From NCBI GenBank assembly GCA_902791885.1, contig CADAXO010000052.1, forward strand, positions 1 to 12,136: DNA of 12,136 nt, given 5' to 3'. Shown here piece after piece: positions 6,344 through 12,136 of this stretch. This stretch comes from Oscillospiraceae bacterium (GTDB lineage: Bacteria; Bacillota_A; Clostridia; Saccharofermentanales; Saccharofermentanaceae). The notes below the pieces were generated by a model, which made no database searches, had not been told where the DNA came from, and saw only the letters and a list, made by a program, of their open reading frames with translations. The translations under genes and the position numbers were made by a program. Position 1 is the first letter of the stretch. Every line of letters begins with the position of its first letter.

Positions 6344-7029
6344 TGAGACTTTTATGCTGCGACACATCTAACAGGACATGCTGCGCGGGAATCTTCGAGG
6401 ACGGCAAAGAGCTTTCATACGAGATCTCGCTCGAGAAAAAGACGCACTCCGAGACATTCATGCCGCTGATGATGCGCGTATTCAAAGACTGCGGCCTGAA
6501 CCCCGTCGACATGGACGCACTCGCAGTAACGACCGGCCCCGGCTCCTTCACAGGCATCCGAATCGGGTTGTCATCGGTAAAGGGCATGGCACTCGCGACA
6601 GGCCTCGACGTAATCCCTGTCTCGTCACTTAAGGCCCTCGCCCTAAGCGTCGAAAATGTAACCGCCGATCCTTCAGACACCATAATTGTTCCGTGCTTCG
6701 ATGCGCGTAATGACCGTGTCTTCGCCGCAGCGTTGGACGATGCGACAGGCAACTATCTTATTGAAGACGACGCTTACTTTAATGAAGATTTCATCGAGCT
6801 TTTGAAGAATGTCGAAGGTGCTTCTTCTAAGCAGATCCTCGTTGTCGGCGACGGAGCCGAGACAATCCGCAAGGCATTGTTCTTCACTCACCGCGTCGAG
6901 TATGCCCCGGGCGCAGTTATACTTCCGAAGGGAATCATGAGCGCGTCGGTCGGAGTTTCTCCTGTAAACGGCGCGGCGGTCAAGGCATCGTACTGCGCAG
7001 TCTCCAGAGCTGAGAGATATCATAATTGA
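6343..7029 (+). CDS. tsaB: tRNA t6A37 synthesis scaffold protein TsaB
   Basis: A 228-residue ASKHA-fold protein (formerly YeaZ). It pairs with the catalytic paralogue TsaD and recruits TsaE, and has no complete active site of its own. Marks are the opening LLCCDTS with its early strand, HSE at 35-37, and the signature TGPGSFTGIRIGL (64-76), followed by KGMALATG. The length matches the family. The start is set by the TGATG overlap with tsaE and by GAGGT 7 nt upstream. It overlaps rimI in the same TGATG manner. The C-terminal third is weakly conserved, as is usual. Confidence 0.95.
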   Translation: MRLLCCDTSNRTCCAGIFEDGKELSYEISLEKKTHSETFMPLMMRVFKDCGLNPVDMDALAVTTGPGSFTGIRIGLSSVKGMALATGLDVIPVSSLKALALSVENVTADPSDTIIVPCFDARNDRVFAAALDDATGNYLIEDDAYFNEDFIELLKNVEGASSKQILVVGDGAETIRKALFFTHRVEYAPGAVILPKGIMSASVGVSPVNGAAVKASYCAVSRAERYHN

Positions 7030-7457
7030 TGGATATACGACCCGCGGTTTATGGGGATGTTGAATCGATAATGGCGGTCGAGAAGACCGGCATCTCTCAT
7101 CCGTGGGATAAAGAGAGTATTGAGTCGGTAGTCAGTGACGATAACAAGATCTGCATTGTCGCGGTTGATGAGTCGCTTATTGGTTATATCTACGCATCGT
7201 TCGTTCTTGATGAAGCGGAGATCGGGAATATATGTATAGTGCCCGAATGCCGCGGTCAGGGTGTGGGGCGATCGCTTATTGATTCAATGTTGTCTGATCT
7301 TAAGTCACGCGGTGTTTGTAAGACCTTTTTGGAGGTTGAGTCAGATAATGAGTCTGCGATCAGACTTTATGAGCGTTCCGGCTTTGTAAAATACAATCAG
7401 CGCCGCGATTACTACGGCCCCGGCCGCGATGCATTGCTGTATTCGCTGACCCTCTGA
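7029..7457 (+). CDS. rimI: GNAT N-acetyltransferase, RimI type
   Basis: A 142-residue acetyltransferase of the RimI group, which uses acetyl-CoA to acetylate protein N-termini, classically ribosomal protein bS18. The CoA-binding motif is RGQGVG (75-80) after NICIVPEC. The conserved LEVESDNESAIRLYERSGF block (101-119) and RRDYY (125-129) are typical of RimI. I chose ATG 7029, which overlaps the tsaB stop as TGATG, rather than the in-frame TTG three bases earlier; the tsaE-tsaB junction uses the same arrangement. It ends the operon, and its stop faces the DUF2298 gene's stop with 10 nt between. tsaD, often next in this cluster, is not here. The in vivo target is inferred from the family. Confidence 0.88.
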   Translation: MDIRPAVYGDVESIMAVEKTGISHPWDKESIESVVSDDNKICIVAVDESLIGYIYASFVLDEAEIGNICIVPECRGQGVGRSLIDSMLSDLKSRGVCKTFLEVESDNESAIRLYERSGFVKYNQRRDYYGPGRDALLYSLTL

Positions 7458-7467
7458 GACAACAGAC

Positions 7468-10071
7468 TTACTCGTAGAAGATCTCCACAACCATGAGGTC
7501 GCCGGATGTGTAGGCGACGCGGCCGAAGGATGCGAACATCGCGGTATTATCCACGCCGCTGTATTTTGTGCGTTCGAGATCGCCGATCACGACATAGCGG
7601 ACGTCGTATTTTCTCAATAATGAATAGACGATGTCGGGATCGTCCGACGTATACATGATATCTATGTCAGTGTGTCTGGGCGTCAGATAAAGTTCCCATA
7701 CATTGTGGTCGGGATCGGCAACCAGCAGGTCGGATTCAATGTCGACTATACCGTGGAAACGCCACAGCCACTCGTGGGTCTGCCAGCCGCAGACGGTCGG
7801 AAGTCCTGTATATGCGGATACCATATTGAAGTCTGTATAACTCAATCCGTAAGCCTCAAGGATTACGGGGTCGCCTTCGACTTCTTCGTTGAACCACTCG
7901 ACTGCGTTTCTGTAATCAACGAGATTTCCTTCACTAACATTGTCCATATGTGAACTTGAGTATTTATCGATATACGCTGTTCCGTCGATCGTGAAGTAAT
8001 TGCTGATATCAAGGTCGCCGCTTCTCTGTCTTAATGCAGCATATGTATAGTGGGCGGGAACGAACAACAGGAAACAGAAGACTATCGATACAACGAACGT
8101 TAAATTGCTGAACTCGCCCTTCCTGTTATCCATGAACATGAGTCTTAACACTGCGTAAGCCATGCAGATAGATAGCATTATGAATCCCGCGTATGTGAAC
8201 TTGAACATCGTGTTGCTTCTTAAGTATCCGCTGGTGTAGATATCGCGGACATAGAAGATCTCGGGGCAGGTGAGAAGCAGTAATCCGACAACTACGCTGC
8301 CGCACATCAGAACGTCGATCGGGTTGCGCTCCTTGAAGAACTTTTCGATGGGGTTGTTGTAGTCTGCCTTGCCGTTGTCCTTATTCTTGAAGACGATGAC
8401 GAAGATGACGAACGCGACGCAGATAGTCACGTGTGTTCCCCAGAGGATAAAAAGCTGGTACGCCGAGGTGTGGTTGACGCAGGGCGCGAGGGAGTTCGAG
8501 ATCATCTCGAAGTTGTAGTTGAAAGGCAGCGCCACGATCGTCGCGGTAGTGAAGAAGAAACTCATGCCGAGCGCGGTCCTGGATAAAGCCGTCGGGATCT
8601 TCGTGGAAGCCACTGCGACAACAGCGAAAAGCAAAAGCTGCAGCAAAGTATGGAGCAAAGGCATGTAAGCGGCCTTAAGGTAAAGACCGAGGATGCCGCC
8701 TACTGCGACAACGAAAACGCAGGCTCCGGGGATCGAGGAGAACGCGGAAGTCCTGTAGGTATTGACCACGAGAAGGAGCATCGATCCGAAGATGAAGTAG
8801 ATAAGAAAATCCCAGTAGTTGGTCATCTGGCAGATTCCAAGAAGGATGCCGATGCAGACGATCTCGGGTCTCAAAAGATACTTCAATTCAGCGATCAAGG
8901 ACGTCTTGAAGTCTTTGCCAATAGAAGGATTAAGACTCTGCAGAAGCTCAGACGAATAAACAAGACTTACAAGATTTACCGCCAGTGCGAATATCAGCAG
9001 AACAACCATGGTCGAGCAGACGTGAGCGTGCAGGTCGCCGACCAGATATGAATAGAACGGGAATTCTTCGATGGTATAGTCACCGCCGTTGTTGATGCCC
9101 GGGAGTATCTTCGAGTCGGGGTTATAGCCTATGAATCGTGTACTGTCGGGATAGAAGAAATTGTCGGTCCTTCCGACGTTGATCCCGAAGCTTGCGAATT
9201 TGTCGAGAAGTCCGTTGCCGATACTGTCCTGGTCATAATAGAACGAATGGGAATTACCGAAGATGCAGACTGAAAGACCTGCAAGAACTCCGCAGATCGT
9301 AGCGACTACGCGGCCGCAGCGTGCACCGTGTTCTCTCGCGCCGTCGATGAGCATCTGGCCGATCGAATAGCACATAGTAAAAGGAAGACCGATCGCACAG
9401 CACATCGAGATGTTGTAGGCTACGCTTGTCTTAATTAATGACAGCTTCGCGAGGAACGCGTAGATATACTGGCCGAAGTAATAGTAGTTGATCGAGAATC
9501 CCGAGAGCCACATGTCGTTCGCGGGAAGTTTGGAGTTTCTGATCATGGACATCATGAAGCCGTAGTCCATGAACTTCTCCTGGCCGTTGATCGCGGAGTT
9601 GTAGCCCTTGAAGAAGCAAAGCAGAACAAGGATCAGCGCGAAGACAGTTTCTTCTGCTGCGATGCTGCCGACCGTGCCGTCCTTCTTCAGGAACCTTAAT
9701 GCCTCTTCTCTAAGGTTCTTCGGGAACCAGCTGCAGAAGGCAAGAAGGATCATCGACAGGATGATGAATACGATATTAAGTCTGCCGATCTTAAGGTATG
9801 TAAGCGTCCATATAAGAAGTCCGCACGCGAGGACACCGAGGGTCTTGCCCAGTGTATATCCGCCGCTTCGGGACAAGGGGAAAAGCTTAACTGTCAAAGG
9901 AAAACTTGCTGCAGCAAAAGGGATGAGCGTCAGCGCGAACCTGAATACATTTAAGCCGTCGCTTGCACCCATAAGAAGGAAACCCGGCAGAAGGTAGACT
10001 GCCAGGGGGATCAGAAAGAGAAAAAGTTTTCGAAGATCAAATTGCTGTAACGATAGTTTCTTTGTGTTCAT
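7468..10071 (-). CDS. DUF2298 (Chlor_Arch_YYY) multi-membrane protein
   Basis: An 867-residue polytopic membrane protein of the DUF2298/YYY family, thought to be related to GT-C type membrane glycosyltransferases; no reaction is established. About a dozen or more hydrophobic segments cover residues 14-690. The signature is clear: GQEKFMDYGFMMS (about 163-175), then NDMWLSGFSINYYYFG (185-200). The C-terminal tail also fits the family, with AVEWFNEEVEGDPVILEAYG, TGLPTVCGWQTHEW and later DVRYVVIGDLER. The gene's 5' end overlaps the preceding oxidoreductase gene by 35 nt with no clear Shine-Dalgarno, so translation is probably coupled. It is the last gene of the minus-strand operon. A role in surface glycan or lipid-linked sugar chemistry is only an inference from the fold. 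Confidence 0.85.
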   Translation of the reverse strand: MNTKKLSLQQFDLRKLFLFLIPLAVYLLPGFLLMGASDGLNVFRFALTLIPFAAASFPLTVKLFPLSRSGGYTLGKTLGVLACGLLIWTLTYLKIGRLNIVFIILSMILLAFCSWFPKNLREEALRFLKKDGTVGSIAAEETVFALILVLLCFFKGYNSAINGQEKFMDYGFMMSMIRNSKLPANDMWLSGFSINYYYFGQYIYAFLAKLSLIKTSVAYNISMCCAIGLPFTMCYSIGQMLIDGAREHGARCGRVVATICGVLAGLSVCIFGNSHSFYYDQDSIGNGLLDKFASFGINVGRTDNFFYPDSTRFIGYNPDSKILPGINNGGDYTIEEFPFYSYLVGDLHAHVCSTMVVLLIFALAVNLVSLVYSSELLQSLNPSIGKDFKTSLIAELKYLLRPEIVCIGILLGICQMTNYWDFLIYFIFGSMLLLVVNTYRTSAFSSIPGACVFVVAVGGILGLYLKAAYMPLLHTLLQLLLFAVVAVASTKIPTALSRTALGMSFFFTTATIVALPFNYNFEMISNSLAPCVNHTSAYQLFILWGTHVTICVAFVIFVIVFKNKDNGKADYNNPIEKFFKERNPIDVLMCGSVVVGLLLLTCPEIFYVRDIYTSGYLRSNTMFKFTYAGFIMLSICMAYAVLRLMFMDNRKGEFSNLTFVVSIVFCFLLFVPAHYTYAALRQRSGDLDISNYFTIDGTAYIDKYSSSHMDNVSEGNLVDYRNAVEWFNEEVEGDPVILEAYGLSYTDFNMVSAYTGLPTVCGWQTHEWLWRFHGIVDIESDLLVADPDHNVWELYLTPRHTDIDIMYTSDDPDIVYSLLRKYDVRYVVIGDLERTKYSGVDNTAMFASFGRVAYTSGDLMVVEIFYE

Positions 10072-11093
10072 TGTGTGAATTTTCTTTCGAGGTTATTCTG
10101 GCGCAGATGTCGTTCGAGAGCGCCGTGATGTTGTCCATTCTGTTCTCAGGGGTCTCGAATGTGGCTTGATCCGTGAGAGCAGAGGAGCAGACGAAAACAT
10201 TTTCGATGGGCTCGGAAAGGTCTGTCTCGGGGAACTGCTCGGAGACGGCGTAGCGGACCTTGGTGAGACGCCAGGACTTGATGTCGGATTTCTTGATGAG
10301 CGGGTAGAGTTTCCTGTAGGCGCGGAAGTATTCCTCCATGACCTTCTGGTCCGACTCGACCCACAGCGGATCGCTGATCTGGCACTTGCCCACGAGGTAC
10401 AGGATCTGGCCGCCGTAGCTTCTGTCCTGGAAGCACGAGCTGTGGTTTACGATCCTCGCGAAAGGCGTGTTCATGTTCGCGGGGAACTTGAGCTGGATGT
10501 AAGCGTCGCTCGGGAGCTTTTTCATGAGGAGCATGAGGCAGATCCTCGACTGGTATGTGAGGTTCATGAGCTGGTCGCGGGTGTTCATGGACATCGGAAG
10601 TCCGTGGCTCACGTTTACAAAAGATCTGCACGAGCCCGTGAAGATAACGTACTCGCTCTCGACCTCATACTTACGCGAGTCGGAGAGGACGCACGAAGTT
10701 AAGTACTTGTCGTCGTCCTTGCGCGTGATCTCGGAAACACTCGTGGAGTAGAAGATCTTGCCGCCCAAGTCCGTGATGTTCTGTATAAGCAGGTTAATTA
10801 AAGTCGCGAAACCGCCCTCGGGGTAACCTACTTTCTTACGTGAAGCCTTGCCGTACCAGAAAGCATCGTACCACTTGATCTTGCTGTCGATCCCAAGCTC
10901 TCTTGCGACGGCAAGAAGCGCCTTGTCGGTACGCCTTAAGTGGTGGGGCAGAAGCTCGATATATTCGCCGCCCCATAAGTCCGCCGGGGTACGTCAGCTC
11001 CTCAAGGATAGTGACATCGAAGCCCGCCTTGGTAAGCCTCATTCCGCACAGAAGTCCGGACAGACCTGCACCTATAATGCAGACTCTGCTCAT
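10037..11093 (-). pseudogene. FAD/NAD(P)-binding oxidoreductase (amine oxidase-like), split by a 1-nt frameshift
   Basis: Two frames make one protein. From ATG 11093 the first frame gives MSRVCIIGAGLSGLLCG, a GxGxxG dinucleotide-binding start, and runs through VTILEELTYP. The rest of that frame is nonsense, rich in Arg. From about 10975 the next frame gives WGGEYIELLPHHLRR, then KVGYPEGGFATLINLLI and GGKIFYSTSV, and ends at TGA 10039-10037 after a C-terminal FAD-side segment (NVFVCSSALTDQATF). The total is 1057 nt, one more than 352 codons, as expected for one extra base. The shift lies between about 10993 and 10970, where there are two four-base homopolymers (10986-10989 and 10971-10974), so sequencing or assembly error is as likely as true decay. 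The start overlaps the DUF1015 stop by ATGA, with AGGA upstream. The substrate is unknown. Confidence 0.82.
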
Positions 11094-12136
11094 AATGTGA
11101 TCTTCCTCGCCTCAAGATAGAATCTCTTCTCGAAAGCCTCTCCCATGGAGAAAGTCTTTCTGGGGAAAACGCCTTCCTTCTCGATGGTCGCGAAGAAAGT
11201 GTCCTTGCTGATGCCGGGCACGAGGATGCCGACAGCGTCTTTGGCGGCGAGCTTTCTTACGGAGTCCTCGCCGTGGATGTAGTCGCAGTTAAGCCCGAAC
11301 TTGTCGATCATCATCTGGACGGAGCCGACTGCGAGCGTGTGGGGCGCGTTCTTTAAGTTTACTTTTATGTCGTCGCTTCCTGCGTTGACTACAGTGAAAG
11401 CCTGATCGCCGCCCTGCATGTTATCTGCGCCGAAAAACTCCTCCGCCTTACTCATAAACTCATCCTTGGTGATGCCGAAGATCACGCGGTGGATCGGCTC
11501 GAAGTCGAGGCCCTTGTCGTGGATGTTGACTGCCTCGGCGAGCGCGAATCTCGCGGGGTGCGTCTTCTGCTCTTCTTCCGGCACGCTCTTCTTGACGTTC
11601 TCCCAGTGAGCCTTCGCGGAAGCAAGAGAGTGGCCCACAGCGAAAAGCAAACCGTCCGCACTTATAAGTGACTTAAAGTCGTTGATGATTCCTTCTGCTG
11701 CTTCGGAGCCCGCGGGTACGAATCTTCCCGTAATGTGGCCTGAACCCTGCATAAGGTCTGTGTCGTAGATGACTGCCGGATTTGTGTTAAGAGCGTTGCT
11801 GATGACCTTGTCTTCCGGATCATCATAAAGCAGCATGATGTGGGGAAGCTCTACTGCAGCGTTCGCTCTGATCTTAACTCTGGGAGGTATGCGGCTTAAT
11901 ACCGTACCTTCGGTAGCTCTGATGAGCGCCTTGTTGCCGGGGGTGTAGTCGTAAGTCTCAAGATCTACGGCGAGCATGATTCCCCTTCTTGAAGGGTGAA
12001 GGCTTGTAGCTCTGTCAGTTAAGATGAAGCCTTCCTGTGCAGCGCCCCAGATGCCCTCGCTCATGTATTTATTTATGTTGTCAGCGATATCCTTAAGATC
12101 ATTCTCGATCTGCTCTTCAGTCTCAAGTCCGAGCTT
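11090..12136 (-). CDS. DUF1015 family protein, 5' end beyond the window
   Basis: The 348 C-terminal residues of a DUF1015 protein, a conserved bacterial family without a proven reaction. The frame is open to the right edge (KLGLETEEQI at the cut), so the Met at 12064 is internal. Visible blocks are SLHPSRRGIMLAVDLETYDY, MLLYDDPEDKV, DTDLMQGSGHITGRF and HPARFALAEAVNIHD followed by EPIHRV. The segment LLFAVGHSLASAKAHWE corresponds, as I recall the family, to a stretch usually containing GDGNHS; here three residues (DGN) appear to be missing in frame. The gene begins the visible minus-strand operon and overlaps the FAD oxidoreductase gene by ATGA. No function is proposed. Confidence 0.82.
   Translation of the reverse strand, partial: KLGLETEEQIENDLKDIADNINKYMSEGIWGAAQEGFILTDRATSLHPSRRGIMLAVDLETYDYTPGNKALIRATEGTVLSRIPPRVKIRANAAVELPHIMLLYDDPEDKVISNALNTNPAVIYDTDLMQGSGHITGRFVPAGSEAAEGIINDFKSLISADGLLFAVGHSLASAKAHWENVKKSVPEEEQKTHPARFALAEAVNIHDKGLDFEPIHRVIFGITKDEFMSKAEEFFGADNMQGGDQAFTVVNAGSDDIKVNLKNAPHTLAVGSVQMMIDKFGLNCDYIHGEDSVRKLAAKDAVGILVPGISKDTFFATIEKEGVFPRKTFSMGEAFEKRFYLEARKITL

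Noticed and set aside
7026..7028. TTG as the start of rimI
   Set aside because: The ATG at 7029 gives a TGATG overlap with tsaB identical to the tsaE-tsaB junction, and the protein gains only one residue from the TTG.
8650..9051. A 133-codon ORF on the plus strand inside the DUF2298 gene
   Set aside because: It lies antisense to a gene with clear family motifs, its translation is mostly charged and low in complexity, and no start signal precedes it.
10166..10702. A 178-codon plus-strand ORF opposite the oxidoreductase gene
   Set aside because: The opposite frame gives a recognisable FAD-enzyme C-terminal part, while this one is repetitive in Glu, Val, Leu and Arg, as expected of a reverse-strand shadow in codon-biased DNA.
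1..12136. Mobile element, CRISPR, toxin-antitoxin or phage-defence system
   Set aside because: No transposase or integrase motifs, regular repeats, attachment-like direct repeats or defence-type domains were seen on either strand; nearly all bases are in ordinary metabolic or envelope genes.

Overview
The window looks like a chromosomal segment of a mid-GC Bacillota, most likely a Clostridia from a gut or rumen setting. The placement rests on gene style: a clostridial-type sugar-binding lipoprotein, a GH32 enzyme, a Firmicutes-type DUF1015 protein and a tsaE-tsaB-rimI cluster. The species cannot be named from the sequence. No rRNA, tRNA, CRISPR array, insertion sequence or phage gene was seen, and no defence system. 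No stretch over 300 bases lacks a gene.

Layout. From 1 to 1239 (+) lie the 3' end of a GH32 beta-fructosidase gene and a family 2 glycosyltransferase of the polyprenyl-phosphate mannose synthase type. At 1361-3772 (+) is a large solute-binding lipoprotein, preceded by a structured 5' region. At 3788-4864 (-) is a convergent pheA (prephenate dehydratase with ACT domain and a vestigial chorismate mutase segment). From 5112 to 7457 (+) runs a tight operon of an amidohydrolase, tsaE, tsaB and rimI. From 7468 to the right edge (-) runs a second tight operon, read right to left: DUF1015 protein, a frameshifted FAD/NAD(P) oxidoreductase and a DUF2298 (YYY) multi-membrane protein.

The most informative part is the 247-bp divergent region between pheA and the amidohydrolase gene. 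On the minus strand it holds a good promoter, a 22-codon leader ORF with seven phenylalanine codons, a candidate antiterminator and an 11-bp terminator hairpin with a U-rich tail. The pheA Shine-Dalgarno site and start follow. This is the layout of a pheL-type transcription attenuator, a device best known from Proteobacteria; Bacillota usually control such genes with T-box RNAs. The leader peptide, the amidohydrolase and perhaps the glycosyltransferase also have a -10-like box only 6-8 nt before ATG and no Shine-Dalgarno, which suggests leaderless transcripts. The two divergent promoters interleave and cannot both be occupied.

Working together: tsaE and tsaB serve tRNA t6A37 synthesis, with the GNAT gene rimI in its usual place; tsaD is not adjacent. 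The DUF2298 protein and the FAD protein probably act at the membrane or envelope, but their substrates are unknown.
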